The position numbers and the translations under genes were made by a program. Below, one piece after another: positions 38,013 through 47,691 of a stretch of DNA of 64,000 nucleotides. Origin of the DNA: Streptomyces indicus (GTDB lineage: Bacteria > Actinomycetota > Actinomycetes > Streptomycetales > Streptomycetaceae). The stretch's first letter is position 1, and each line of letters opens with the position of its first letter. The notes beneath the pieces were generated by a model. It was not told the DNA's origin and ran no database searches. It saw only the letters and a program-made list of their open reading frames with translations. The stretch is taken from the NCBI RefSeq assembly GCF_900100315.1, contig NZ_FNFF01000014.1, positions 1 to 64,000 of the forward strand. Reading direction: 5' to 3'.

Positions 38013-40016
38013 TCACGCCGACAGTTCCTGCCGCAGCGCCTCGCTGAGCCGCGCCGCCCGCTCGCTCACCTCCGCAGGGCCGTACGACACCGCCTTGTCG
38101 CACCACGTCTGCGCCTCGGGAAGATCGCCACGACGCGCGTAGAGCAGGGCGAGCCGCAGGGCCGCCCGGCCGTGGCCGGCGTCGGCCGCGCGCTGCCACC
38201 ACACGAGCGCCTCCGGCTCGCTGCCCTCGCGGGCCAGGAGCAGCCCGAGGTTGAAGGCGCCGCCGAGGCTGCCCGCCTCGGCCGCCGCGCGGTACCAGCG
38301 CGCCGCCTCGACCACGTCGTCCCGGGCCGCGGCGAAGGTGCCCATCCGCACCTGCGCCCGCCGGTGCCCGAGCTCGGCCGCCCGCTCGTACCACTCCTCG
38401 CACTCGGTCTTGCCGCCCGCGGCCTCGCCGAGCACCACGTCCTCGCGCCGCGTGCCCTGGTCGAGCACGGTGGCGAGCCGGTACGCGGCCTCCGCGCTGC
38501 CGCCGCCCGCCGCGCACCGCAGATGCTTCTCGGCACCCTGCCGGTCGCCCTCGCGCAGGAGCGCGATGCCGACCTGGAGCGCGGCCTCGGTGTGCCCGGC
38601 TGCCGCGGCCCGCTCGTACCACTCGAAGGCCAGCGGCTCCTCGTCGCGACCCGCATGGAGGATGCCGAGGTTGAACGCGGCGTCCACGCTGCCCGCCTCG
38701 GCCGCCTTGGAGAACCACGGCTCGGCCCCCGAGGTGTCGCCGGCCTGCATGAGCAGCACGGCGAGCGCGTTGGCCGCCTCGCGGTGTCCGGCGTAGGCGG
38801 CGCGGCGGTACCACTGCTCGGCCTGCCGCATGCGCTTCTGCTCCGCGCAGAGCAGCCCGAGGTTGTACGCGCCGTTCACATCGCCCGCGTCCATGGCCGC
38901 CCGGTACCAGCGCTCGGCGGTCTGGGTCTCGCCGCGCTCGGCGTGCAGGGCGCCGAGCGCGTTGGCCGCGTTGCCGTCGCCGTCCTGGGCGGCTTTCAGC
39001 CACCACACGGCGGCGCTGTCCTCGTCGCCCGCGTCGCGCAGCAGGAAGCCGAGCGCGCAGGCCGCGCGGGCCTCGCCGTCCTTGGCGGACGTGAGGTACC
39101 AGCGGCCCGCCTCCTTGAGGTCGCCGCGGCGCTCCAGGATCGCGCCGAGCTGCAGCGCGGCCCGGCGGTGCCCGCGCGCGGCGGCCTGCCGGTAGAACTG
39201 CTCGGCCTCGGCGAGCAGGCTGCCGCCGAGGATGCGGCTGCCGGTGTCCGGTTCGGCCGCCTCCTTGCCGTACGGCTGCGAACTGCCGGTGTCGTACGGG
39301 GTGTTGGTGCCCGTGTCGTACCGGGTGCCGGTTCCGGTGTCGTACGCGGCTCGGCTGCCCGTGTCGCACGAGGGACGGCCCTCCGCGTCGTGCGCGGATC
39401 CCGCGGCCTGCCCGAGGGGGCGCGCGAGCGGGGCCGTGCCGGTCAGGGCGCCGCGGGCCTCGGCGGCGCGGCGCTCCAGGGCGCGCGCGAGCCGGTAGGC
39501 GGCCTCGCGGTGGCCGCGCTCGGCGGCGGCGCGCATCCAGCGCTCGGCGCCGACGTCGCTGCGGTGCTCCAGGAGGTCGGCGAGTGCGTAGGCGCCGAGG
39601 GTGTGGCCCTGCTCGGCGGACTGGCGCAGCCAGTACTCGGCGGCCGGCTCGTCGCCGCGCTCGCGGTGGTGGCGGCCGAGGGCGTGCGCGGCCGCGGCGG
39701 AGCCCGCGACGGCGGCGATCCGCCACCAGCCGGCGGCCTCGTCCGCGTATCCGCGCTGGTGGAGGAGGACACCGAGGTTGTTGGCTGCGGCGCGGTCGCC
39801 GTCGGCCGTGGCCTTGCGCAGGTAGGGCTCGGCGCCGTCGAGGTCGCCGCGGCGCAGCAGCAGGGAGCCGAGCACGCTCATCGAGGCGATGTCGCCGCAC
39901 TCGGCCGCATGGCGATGGCGCGCTTCATCGACGGCCGTGGCCGGATCCTCCCGGTCGGCCGACTGCGGAAGTCGCCCTGTCTCCAACAGAGTTGCCCTGT
40001 CCCCCATAGTTTCCAT
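38013..40016 (-). CDS. Sel1/TPR-repeat protein
   Basis: Protein of 667 residues built from about 15 Sel1-like repeats of 36 residues (pattern A-xx-WYRxAAxxGxxxAAxxLGxLL). The array is interrupted at residues 218-259 by a low-complexity insert of YDTGT/DTGS repeats. Such proteins are scaffolds. No membrane segment or signal is seen. The start ATG 40016 has AGGTGG upstream; an ATG three codons later is an alternative. It lies between two identical initiator tRNAs. Confidence 0.85.
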   Translation of the reverse strand: METMGDRATLLETGRLPQSADREDPATAVDEARHRHAAECGDIASMSVLGSLLLRRGDLDGAEPYLRKATADGDRAAANNLGVLLHQRGYADEAAGWWRIAAVAGSAAAAHALGRHHRERGDEPAAEYWLRQSAEQGHTLGAYALADLLEHRSDVGAERWMRAAAERGHREAAYRLARALERRAAEARGALTGTAPLARPLGQAAGSAHDAEGRPSCDTGSRAAYDTGTGTRYDTGTNTPYDTGSSQPYGKEAAEPDTGSRILGGSLLAEAEQFYRQAAARGHRRAALQLGAILERRGDLKEAGRWYLTSAKDGEARAACALGFLLRDAGDEDSAAVWWLKAAQDGDGNAANALGALHAERGETQTAERWYRAAMDAGDVNGAYNLGLLCAEQKRMRQAEQWYRRAAYAGHREAANALAVLLMQAGDTSGAEPWFSKAAEAGSVDAAFNLGILHAGRDEEPLAFEWYERAAAAGHTEAALQVGIALLREGDRQGAEKHLRCAAGGGSAEAAYRLATVLDQGTRREDVVLGEAAGGKTECEEWYERAAELGHRRAQVRMGTFAAARDDVVEAARWYRAAAEAGSLGGAFNLGLLLAREGSEPEALVWWQRAADAGHGRAALRLALLYARRGDLPEAQTWCDKAVSYGPAEVSERAARLSEALRQELSA

Positions 40017-40245
40017 CGTCGCACCACCTGCAACCCGGGTACACCTGGTATACCCCGACCCGTGAGGTCACTTCAGCGTTTTGTCGACATGCCCACAGGG
40101 AGACAAGTCAAACACAGATCTGCCAACTCCCCCCGCTCGGCGCAGTAGTCACATCCGCGGCTCTCAACTGCCCCTGCGTTCAAGGGACATGAGTACGAGC
40201 CGTACGAGCGCTACGGACGGGGCGCGTGACATGCCCCGGACATGA

Positions 40246-40282
40246 CTGAGGCCCGGATTCCTTTACGGAATCCGGGCCTCAG
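40246..40282. terminator. Terminator after tRNA-iMet 2
   Basis: A 16-bp perfect stem (40246-40261 with 40267-40282) and a 5-nt loop. Much of its sequence is shared with the terminator after copy 1. Confidence 0.88.
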
Positions 40283-40290
40283 TCGTTCAG

Positions 40291-40364
40291 TAGCGGGGAC
40301 AGGATTTGAACCTGCGACCTCTGGGTTATGAGCCCAGCGAGCTACCGAGCTGCTCCACCCCGCG
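40291..40364 (-). tRNA. tRNA-iMet (CAT), copy 2
   Basis: 74-nt initiator tRNA identical to copy 1, again followed by a GAGGCCCGGAT-type terminator. Confidence 0.96.
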
Positions 40365-40445
40365 TCGTTGTGCCGAAACCGTACCACGACGCGAGGTGGT
40401 GCTCCGACCGGCTCAGTCCTGCTCCGGTCCGCTCACTGCTGCTGC

Positions 40446-43364
40446 TCAGTCCTCCTTGCGGGCCTTGCCCTCGGCCTCGACGGCCCGCTGCACGGCCTCC
40501 TCGGCCTTCTTCATGGCCTCGTCGTAGCCCGACAGGTCGCCCGCCTTCAGCGCCTTGTCGGCCTCGTCGAAGGCCTTCTGCGCCTCGTCGAGCGCCTCCT
40601 TGACCGTCGGGTCACTGGAGGGCGGCGGCGTGGGCTTGTCCGGGTCCTCCTTGGGCGGATCGGCCGGGTCCTGGCCCTGCGCCCCGAAGACCGCGTCGAA
40701 GCTCTCCGCCAAGGTGTCCTTGAAGACCGGGTCGCGGGCGCCGGTGTACGAGACGCCGACCTTCTTCAGGAGCGGATAGTTCGCATTGCCGCCCTTGACG
40801 TAGACGGGCTCCACGTAGAGGAAGCCGTCGTCCATCGGGATCGTCAGGAGATTTCCGTAGACGATGTCCGAGTCGGTGCCTCTGAGGTCACGGACGAACG
40901 TCGCGACCTCGTTGTTGCCGTTGAGCTCCGACTGGACCTGCTGCGGTCCCGGCACTTCCGACTTCACGTTCAGGACTCTTATGGTCCCGTACTCGCTGCT
41001 GTTGGCATCGGCGTCCACCGCCATGAACGCCTGGAGGTTCGGCCGGCCGTTGGGCGTGAACGTGGTCGTCAGCGAGAACTTCTGCTGCAACTGGTCCTGC
41101 GTCTTGCCCTTCTCCGGCATCTTCAGGCTCTGGTAGTACGGCGGGACCGCGTTCTTCTCCTTGTTGGTCGGGTCGTCCGGCACCTGCCAGACGTCCGAAC
41201 CGGAGTAGAACTGCCGCGCGTCCTCGACGTGGTACCGGGTGAGCAGCTCGCGCTGGACCTTGAACAGGTCCTGCGGGTAGCGCATGTGCTCCTTGAGCTC
41301 GGGCGAGATGGCGCTCTTCTTCTCGACCGTGCCCGGGAACGCGTTCATCCACGTCTTGAGGACCGGGTCCTTCTCGTCCCACTGGTAGAGCTTCACCGTG
41401 CCGTCGTACGCGTCGACGGTGGCCTTCACCGAGTTGCGGATGTAGTTGACCTGGTTCTGCTGGGCCACCACCGCGCGCTGGTTGTTGGCCGCCGTGAGCG
41501 AGTCGGCCGTGGTGTCGCCGAGCGTGGTGCGCGAGGCGTACGGATAGCCGTTCGTCGTCGTGTAGGCGTCGACGATCCACTGGATCCGGCCGTCGACCAC
41601 CGCCGGGTAGGCGTCGCCGTCGATGGTCAGCCAGGGGGCTACGGCCTCGACGCGCTCCTTCGGGGTGCGGTTGTAGAGGATCTTCGAACCCTCGCCGATC
41701 GCGCCCGAGTAGAGGATCTGCGGCTCGCTGAACGCGACCGCGTAGGCGGCCCTGTTGATCGGGTTCGAGAGGTTGACCCCGCTCTTGCCTTGGTAGCTGG
41801 TGGTCTGCTCGCCGTCCTTCTCGTAGTCGAGCTCCTTCTGCGGACCGCCGACGATCGAGTACTGCTCGGTCTTCTCGCCGTAGTAGATCCGCTGCTGGTA
41901 GCCCTTGGGCAGCTGACCGGTGGTCGGCAGGCCCTTCTCCGTGAACTCCGGGGAGCCGGCCGGGTCGGCGTTCGGGTCGGTGCCCGTGCCCTTGGCCGTG
42001 ATGGCGCCGTAGCCGTGGGTGTAGGTGAAGTGGTCGTTGATCCAGTTCCGCTTCGGGATGCCGTCGAGGTCGAGCTCGCGCAGACCGATGACGGTGTCCT
42101 GCTCCTTGCCCGAGGCGTCCTTGTAGCGGTCGACGTCGAGCGTGGTCGGGAACTGGTAGTACTTGCGCAGCCGCTGGAGGGTGTCGAAGGTCGGGCCCAC
42201 CACGTTGGGGTCGATCAGGCGGTAACTGGCCTGGGCGTCCGCCTGCTTGCGCTGCTCGGACTTGGCGGCGTCGTCGGTGCCGATCTTGCCCTTGCCGTCG
42301 TAGTCCTGGATCTTGACGCCGTCGATGTCGTACGCCTTGCGCGTGGCCTCGATGTTCTTCTCGATGTACTCCTGCTCCTTGGCCTGCTCGTTCGGCTCGA
42401 CCTGGAACTTCTGGACGATGGCCGGGTAGAGGCCGCCGATCAGGATCGCCGAGAGCACCATCAGGCCGAAGCCGATGACCGGGAGCTGCCAGGTGCGGCG
42501 CCACAGCGTCGCGAAGAACAGCACGGCGCAGATGGCCGCGATGCAGAACAGGATGGTCTTCGCCGGCAGGTACGCATTCGCGTCGACGTAGCGCAGACCC
42601 GTCCAGTTGCCCGTGGCCTTGAAGTCACTGGACTTGACCGCGAGTCCGTACCGGTCGAGCCAGTACGCGACGGCCTTGAGCGCCACGAACAGGCCGAGCA
42701 GCACGGAGAGATGACCGGTCGCGGCCGAGGTGGCGCGGGCGCCGCCGGTGACGCGCAGGCCCCCGTACAGGTAGTGCGTGAGCGCGGCGGCGATCAGCGA
42801 GAGCACGGCGGCCGCGAAGCCGAAGCCGAGCAGGAAGCGGTACCAGGGCAGGTCGAAGGCGTAGAACGCCACGTCCAGGCCGAACTGGGGGTCCTTCTGG
42901 TTGAACGGGACCCCGTTGACCCACATGAGCCACGTGCGCCACTGGCCCGCCGCGGACGCGCCGGCGATCAGGCCCACCAGGGCGGTGATCGCGAGCAGGA
43001 TCCACTTCTTGTACGGGGCGATGCCCATGCGGTAGCGGTCGAGGCTCTGCTGCTCGAGCGACATCGCGCTGAGCGGCGGGCGCAGGCGGTGCGCCAGCCA
43101 GATGTTGACGCCGACTGCCGCGGCCATGAGCAGGCCGAAGACGGCGAACAGGCCGATCTTGGTCCACAGGGTCGTGGTGAACACCGAGGAGTAGTTGACC
43201 GACCGGTACCACAGCCAGTCCGTCCAGAACCCGGCGAACATCACGAACAGCATGGCGAGCACGGCGAGCACGCCGAGCGTCATCAGCAGGGTGCGGACAC
43301 GCCGGGACGGACGGCCCACTCTGATCCGTGGCCCCGACGGGGGGCCTGAGCCGCGGTCCGGCAT
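40446..43364 (-). CDS. UPF0182 family large membrane protein
   Basis: Protein of 972 residues (COG1615/UPF0182). About seven transmembrane helices occupy residues 25-330, followed by a large extracytoplasmic domain of about 570 residues ([15 protein letters not shown] is the family motif). The end is a Pro-rich linker and a charged helical tail ([18 protein letters not shown]). Function is unknown across actinobacteria. The ATG at 43364 begins MPDRGSGPP; the ribosome site is weak and upstream starts are possible. It is divergent from the PPA1309-type gene. Confidence 0.9.
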   Translation of the reverse strand: MPDRGSGPPSGPRIRVGRPSRRVRTLLMTLGVLAVLAMLFVMFAGFWTDWLWYRSVNYSSVFTTTLWTKIGLFAVFGLLMAAAVGVNIWLAHRLRPPLSAMSLEQQSLDRYRMGIAPYKKWILLAITALVGLIAGASAAGQWRTWLMWVNGVPFNQKDPQFGLDVAFYAFDLPWYRFLLGFGFAAAVLSLIAAALTHYLYGGLRVTGGARATSAATGHLSVLLGLFVALKAVAYWLDRYGLAVKSSDFKATGNWTGLRYVDANAYLPAKTILFCIAAICAVLFFATLWRRTWQLPVIGFGLMVLSAILIGGLYPAIVQKFQVEPNEQAKEQEYIEKNIEATRKAYDIDGVKIQDYDGKGKIGTDDAAKSEQRKQADAQASYRLIDPNVVGPTFDTLQRLRKYYQFPTTLDVDRYKDASGKEQDTVIGLRELDLDGIPKRNWINDHFTYTHGYGAITAKGTGTDPNADPAGSPEFTEKGLPTTGQLPKGYQQRIYYGEKTEQYSIVGGPQKELDYEKDGEQTTSYQGKSGVNLSNPINRAAYAVAFSEPQILYSGAIGEGSKILYNRTPKERVEAVAPWLTIDGDAYPAVVDGRIQWIVDAYTTTNGYPYASRTTLGDTTADSLTAANNQRAVVAQQNQVNYIRNSVKATVDAYDGTVKLYQWDEKDPVLKTWMNAFPGTVEKKSAISPELKEHMRYPQDLFKVQRELLTRYHVEDARQFYSGSDVWQVPDDPTNKEKNAVPPYYQSLKMPEKGKTQDQLQQKFSLTTTFTPNGRPNLQAFMAVDADANSSEYGTIRVLNVKSEVPGPQQVQSELNGNNEVATFVRDLRGTDSDIVYGNLLTIPMDDGFLYVEPVYVKGGNANYPLLKKVGVSYTGARDPVFKDTLAESFDAVFGAQGQDPADPPKEDPDKPTPPPSSDPTVKEALDEAQKAFDEADKALKAGDLSGYDEAMKKAEEAVQRAVEAEGKARKED

Positions 43365-43565
43365 CTGGAAAGCCAAGGTGCGCACCTCGAAGTTCGGCGG
43401 TCGGTGGTCGGCTCCGCGATCGTAGAGCCCACTCGTGCAACTTACTGAAGCTTTACTCAGTTCCCGTACCGGGGTTGGCGTTTCCGATCCGTGATCTGGA
43501 CCGGGCGGCCCCCTCGGCGGAAGCGGATTCCTGTTCCGGGGTCTGAACCAGGCAGGATATGGCGC

Positions 43566-44120
43566 ATGTCGAATGTTTCCCCCTCCGGCCCCCCGATGGC
43601 CGCGAGCCCGCTGACCCGCGCCGTGCTCGAGATCGACGAGTACGTCGGCGGTCTCGGCTGGGACCAGCCCGCCCGTCTGTTCGCCCTGGTGGACACCGCC
43701 AAGCTGCGCGCGCAGGAACCGGGCCTGGCCGGCCGGCTCGGCCTGACCGGCGACGAGGCGGCGGACGCGTTCACCCCCATCGAGCAGGACGAACTGCCCG
43801 CGGGCGCACCGCTCGACGAGTTCCTCGGCACGATCGCGTGGCCCGACGCGGTGGCGGGCTGTGCGCTGTCGGTGGAGCGTCTGATGCTGCCGCCGTCGGC
43901 GGAGGCCTCCGTTCCGGAGGGCCTGAACGAGGCCCAGCTCGCGAAGTGGGTGGCCAAGCACCCGGACCGCCAGGACGTGCGCATGACGGTGGCGGTGCTG
44001 CGGGACGGCTCGCGCGAGTCGGCGCTGCGGCTGCGCGAGAAGGACTCGCCGACGGACGTGCTGACCGGCTCGGACCTGGTGCCGGGGCTTGCGGAGGCGC
44101 TGGCGGCGACGTTCGCCTGA
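43566..44120 (+). CDS. PPA1309-family conserved protein
   Basis: Protein of 184 residues, acidic and soluble, of a conserved actinobacterial family with no known function ([63 protein letters not shown]). The gene is divergent from UPF0182, as is often seen. The stop codon lies in a 21-bp tandem duplication (44117-44158). Confidence 0.83.
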   Translation: MSNVSPSGPPMAASPLTRAVLEIDEYVGGLGWDQPARLFALVDTAKLRAQEPGLAGRLGLTGDEAADAFTPIEQDELPAGAPLDEFLGTIAWPDAVAGCALSVERLMLPPSAEASVPEGLNEAQLAKWVAKHPDRQDVRMTVAVLRDGSRESALRLREKDSPTDVLTGSDLVPGLAEALAATFA

Positions 44121-44158
44121 GCTGTTTCTGCTCGGACCTGAGCCGTTTCCACTCGGAT

Positions 44159-44201
44159 ACGAGGAGGGGGCGCCGCATCGGATGCGGCGCCCCCTCCTCG
44201 T
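44159..44201. terminator. Bidirectional terminator
   Basis: A 21-bp perfect palindromic stem (44159-44179 with 44181-44201, single central base) between two convergent genes. Confidence 0.9.
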
Positions 44202-44210
44202 TCGCTCAGG

Positions 44211-45299
44211 TCACTTGGCGGAGCAGGACGGCAGGTCCGAGGTCTTGCCCGCGCGGATCTTGTCCAGGGAGTCCATCGCGTCGTCGATGGTCTTCACCTT
44301 GACGAGGGTGAGGCCGTCGGGGATGTCCTTGGCGGCGGAGGCGCAGTTGTCCTCGGGCGTGAGGAAGTACTCCGCGCCCTTGTTGCGGGCGCCGACCGTC
44401 TTCATCTCGATGCCGCCGATCGGGCCGACCTTGCCGTCGTCGTCGATGGTGCCGGTGCCCGCGACGAACTTGCCGCCGGTGAGGTCCTCGGGGGTCAGCT
44501 TGTCGACGATGCCGAGCGCGAACATGAGGCCGGCGCTGGGGCCGCCGACGTCGGCGAGCTTGATGTCGATGGTGAACGGGAACGTGTGGTCGGTCCCGGC
44601 CTGGATGCCGACGATCGCCCGGTCGTCCTCGGGGGCCTTCTCCGTGGTCACGGTGACCTTCTCGGTGGCCGTGGGCTCCTCGCCGGCCTTCTCGGCGGCG
44701 GCCGCGTCCTGGGCGGGCACGATCGTGAACACCACGTCCTCGCCCGGCTTGTGCTTCGTGACCAGCTTGGCCACGTCCTCGGGCTGCTCCACCGCCGTAC
44801 CGTCGACGTCCTTGATCACATCGCCGGCGTGCAGCTTGTCCTCGGCGGGGCTGTCCTTGAGGACGCTGCCGACGATGACGCGGGACTTCACCGGGATGTC
44901 CAGCTCCTTGAGCGCGGCGACCTTGGCGCTCTCCTGGGACTGGCTGAACTCCTCGGCGTTCTCCTGCGTCGACTGCTCCTCCGTCTTGCCGTCGGGGTAG
45001 AGGGTGTCGTGCGGCACCACGACGTTGTCGTGCGCGAGCCAGCCGTAGACGGCCTCGAAGAGGTTCATCTTGTAGTCGGCGCTGGTGACGCGGACCGTCG
45101 TCATGTTGAGGTTGCCGGTCGTCGGGTACGTCTTGTGGCCCGAGATCTGAAGGACCGGCTCGCCGTCGTGCTCGCCCAGGGTGTTCACCGTGGGGCCCGG
45201 GGTCATCTCCGAGTACGGGACCTTGATCAGCACACCCGCGCACAGCAGCGCGATCAGCAGCAGAGTGGAGGCGAGCATGGTCGCGGTGCGGCGAGGCAT
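44211..45299 (-). CDS. PDZ and Lon-like serine protease (YlbL family)
   Basis: Protein of 362 residues. An N-terminal membrane anchor occupies about residues 8-26. A PDZ domain is near 135-195 (SVLKDSPAEDKLHAGDVIKDVDG). The Lon-type catalytic domain has Ser255 in GGPSAGLMFAL and Lys300 in GGIEMKTVGA, the Ser-Lys dyad. In B. subtilis the related YlbL acts in checkpoint-regulator degradation; the target here is unknown. The ATG at 45299 has a weak ribosome site. Confidence 0.9.
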   Translation of the reverse strand: MPRRTATMLASTLLLIALLCAGVLIKVPYSEMTPGPTVNTLGEHDGEPVLQISGHKTYPTTGNLNMTTVRVTSADYKMNLFEAVYGWLAHDNVVVPHDTLYPDGKTEEQSTQENAEEFSQSQESAKVAALKELDIPVKSRVIVGSVLKDSPAEDKLHAGDVIKDVDGTAVEQPEDVAKLVTKHKPGEDVVFTIVPAQDAAAAEKAGEEPTATEKVTVTTEKAPEDDRAIVGIQAGTDHTFPFTIDIKLADVGGPSAGLMFALGIVDKLTPEDLTGGKFVAGTGTIDDDGKVGPIGGIEMKTVGARNKGAEYFLTPEDNCASAAKDIPDGLTLVKVKTIDDAMDSLDKIRAGKTSDLPSCSAK

Positions 45300-45432
45300 G
45301 GAACGACAGTACGGGACGCGTCTGTGAGTGCACCCCTGGGGCCGGTCCGTCCGTGGCCCTGCTCGGTGCCGCGGCGGGCGTGCCGTGATCAGGTGGCGTC
45401 CGCGCCGCGGTGGGGCGGCGTCCCTGCCGGGA

Positions 45433-45624
45433 TCAGGCGGCGTCCGTGCCGGTGTCCCGGTCGGCTCCGCTGCTCTCCATGGCGGCGCGGAACTTCGCGT
45501 ATCCCGCGAGCTCGGTGACATCGCCCATACGTCCGGACTTGCGGGCGCGCGTGGCCCAACTTCCCCACAGGGCCGCGCCGATCGCGGCGAAAAGCGGAAT
45601 GAGCAGCCATGCGAGCGATGCCAT
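45433..45624 (-). CDS. Small membrane protein
   Basis: Protein of 63 residues: MASLAWLLIPLFAAIGAALW forms one membrane helix, followed by a cytoplasmic tail (GDVTELAGYAKFRAAMESS). GGGAGG is 6 nt before the ATG. The conserved-looking tail and strong start support a real gene. It lies 5' of the YlbL-type gene on the same strand. The stop region is duplicated with a 44-bp period (45381-45407 and 45425-45451). Confidence 0.72.
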   Translation of the reverse strand: MASLAWLLIPLFAAIGAALWGSWATRARKSGRMGDVTELAGYAKFRAAMESSGADRDTGTDAA

Positions 45625-45758
45625 ACCGACCTCCCGACCCCAACTGCCCGATCACTACTGAGTGATCAGCAGATTAGCCATCCGTACGGACAACGCTCGG
45701 GGCGGGGTCCGGGTTACGCAACCGGAGGGGCGGATGCGTCCTCCTGTTGCTCACGGGG

Positions 45759-46220
45759 TCAGCAGGCGCCGACCCACTCCTCGGTCCCGTCCGAGAACTT
45801 CTGGTGCTTCCAGATCGGGACCTCGTGCTTCAGGGTGTCGATCAGCTGCCGGCACGCCTCGAAGGCCTCGCCGCGGTGCGGACAGGACACGGCGACGACC
45901 ACCGCGATGTCACCCACCTCGAGGTCCCCCACGCGGTGGACGGCCGCGAGCGCCCGGACCGGATAGTCGGCACAGACCTTCTCGGCGACGCGGCGCAGCT
46001 CGGCCTCGGCGGTGGGGTGGCAGGAGTAGCCGAGCGAGTCGACGTCCGCGCCCCCGTCGTGGTTGCGCACGGTACCCACGAAGAGCGTGGTCCCGCCGGC
46101 CGCGCTGTCGCCGACGGCCGCGAAGACCTCGTCGACGGAGAGCGGGGTCTCGCGGATCGCGAGCAGCCGGATCGGATCCTGCGCCGCCTGCTCGCCTGGG
46201 TGGTCATACCGTGCAGCCAT
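45759..46220 (-). CDS. moaE: Molybdopterin synthase catalytic subunit
   Basis: Inserts sulfur into precursor Z during molybdenum cofactor synthesis. In the 153 residues the conserved elements are FVGTVRNHDGG, LGYSCHPTAEAELRRV, VHRVGDLEVGD and the catalytic Lys in VPIWKHQ. The ATG at 46220 is preferred over an ATG three codons upstream because of GGAC upstream. No moaD is adjacent. Confidence 0.92.
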   Translation of the reverse strand: MAARYDHPGEQAAQDPIRLLAIRETPLSVDEVFAAVGDSAAGGTTLFVGTVRNHDGGADVDSLGYSCHPTAEAELRRVAEKVCADYPVRALAAVHRVGDLEVGDIAVVVAVSCPHRGEAFEACRQLIDTLKHEVPIWKHQKFSDGTEEWVGAC

Positions 46221-46391
46221 GCGGTCCATCGTGCCGTATGGGTGCGGTGTCGCGGTATAGCGGTTTCGACCGGGGGTGGGGCGGTGGAATCGGAGGGTCC
46301 TACAGGGGCCGGGTGATGGTCCCCTCCCGCCCGGGGGCCGAAGCCCTTTCCAGGCTATCGGCGACCACTGACACCGAAGCAGGCGCGCGGG

Positions 46392-47498
46392 TCAGACCCC
46401 GCGCCGCTTGCGTGCCCTGCGTACCACCGCCGCCGCGCCCAGCAATGCCACCGTCGCGCCCGCCGCTCCCGCGGCCGTGGCGTCCTTGCGGCCCAGGCGG
46501 CGGCCCGCGACCGTGTGGCGGCCCTGGACCTCTTCCAGGAGTTCCGCGAGGACTTCCTCGTTGGTCCACTGCGGGCGCCAGCCCGCGTCGTGGAGGCGGC
46601 TGACGCTGACCACCCAGGGGTGCATCGTGTACGCGAGGTCGCCGGCCGGGGACGGGGTGAGGCCGATGCGGTGGAGACGGGCCGCGGCGCCCAGCGCGAC
46701 CGTCGAGGGCAGCTCCATGCGGCGGATTCCGCTGAGCTCCTCGACCTCCTCCTGCTCCAGCCAGCCGTCGCAGCCCACGGCCACTTCGCCGTCGACCTTT
46801 TCGAGTACGGCGTATTCGAGCGCGCTGCACAGGTCGTCGACGTGGCAGAACTGCCAGGTGGGGCGGGAGCCCGCGACGACCAGGAGGCGGGGCGACTCGA
46901 AGTAGCGGGTGAGGGCCGTGTCGGTGCCGCCCACCAGGACGGCCGGGCGCAGGACCGTGACGTTCAGGCCGGGGTGCGCGCGAGGGGCGCGGCGGGCCAG
47001 GCGCTCGATTTCGAGGAGGTCGCCGACGCCCGTGGCCTCCGCAGTGGCCTTGAGTTCGGAGTCCTCCGAGAGCGGGAGTTCGTTTTCCGGGAGTGCGCCA
47101 TAGACCATCGCCGAGGTGCACAGGACGACACGGTGGACGCCTGCCGCGGCGGCCGCCGTGAGGACCGTCTGCGTGCCGCGCACGTTGTACGCCGTGCGCG
47201 CGGCCGCGTCCGTCTCCAGGTCGAGGTCGAGCGCCAGATGCACCACGGCGTCCGCGCCGCGCAGCTTCTCGGCGATCGCCGGGTCCCGTACGTCCAGGAT
47301 GTGCCACTGCGCGGCCGCGCACTCACCGCGCCGCTCGTCGATGGCGATGACCTGCTTGATCTCTTCGGATGCGGCCAGGCGCTCGACGAGCTTCGCGCCC
47401 ACGCCGGTGGCCGCGCCGGTCACGGCGACCACAGGGCCCCGCACTGGCAGGGTTGAGTCGTTTCGCGCTGCGCGAACCTTCGGATCCGGGGAACTCAC
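46392..47498 (-). CDS. NAD-dependent epimerase/dehydratase (SDR)
   Basis: Extended short-chain dehydrogenase, 368 residues. The Rossmann motif is VAVTGAATGVGAKLV, with DVRDP and VVHLA following. The family YxxxK catalytic Tyr/Lys is not clearly preserved: the region reads SAMVYGALPENELP with no Lys three residues after Tyr, so catalysis is uncertain. The C-terminus has a hydrophobic segment and RRARKRRGV, a possible membrane tail. The GTG at 47498 has GGAGA upstream. Confidence 0.82.
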   Translation of the reverse strand: MSSPDPKVRAARNDSTLPVRGPVVAVTGAATGVGAKLVERLAASEEIKQVIAIDERRGECAAAQWHILDVRDPAIAEKLRGADAVVHLALDLDLETDAAARTAYNVRGTQTVLTAAAAAGVHRVVLCTSAMVYGALPENELPLSEDSELKATAEATGVGDLLEIERLARRAPRAHPGLNVTVLRPAVLVGGTDTALTRYFESPRLLVVAGSRPTWQFCHVDDLCSALEYAVLEKVDGEVAVGCDGWLEQEEVEELSGIRRMELPSTVALGAAARLHRIGLTPSPAGDLAYTMHPWVVSVSRLHDAGWRPQWTNEEVLAELLEEVQGRHTVAGRRLGRKDATAAGAAGATVALLGAAAVVRRARKRRGV

Positions 47499-47523
47499 CA
47501 GGCGTCTCCAGCGGTTGTCTTCA

Positions 47524-47550
47524 GTACGTACGTGAATGACGCGTACGTAC
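47524..47550. promoter_or_regulatory. Inverted repeat in the SDR/DUF2342 promoter
   Basis: GTACGTACG (47524-47532) and CGTACGTAC (47542-47550) form a 9-bp inverted repeat with a 9-bp spacer, one of the few A/T-containing palindromes here, 26 bp before the SDR start. Probably an operator. Confidence 0.55.
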
Positions 47551-47691
47551 CAGGTGGCGTCCATCCTGCCGCAGCCCTTGCGGTGACGGAGCACCGAGGC
47601 CCGAAGCGGGCCGGGTGTCTAGGCTGGGTGGTGTTGTCGGGCAGTCGCCGCCGGCTTGAGATGCCGGCGGCCCTACGAGCCGAGGATTCCC

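Noticed and set aside
39290-39365. CRISPR-like short repeats
   Set aside because: The DTG repeats are in-frame codons inside the Sel1 protein with no spacers; no CRISPR array found anywhere.
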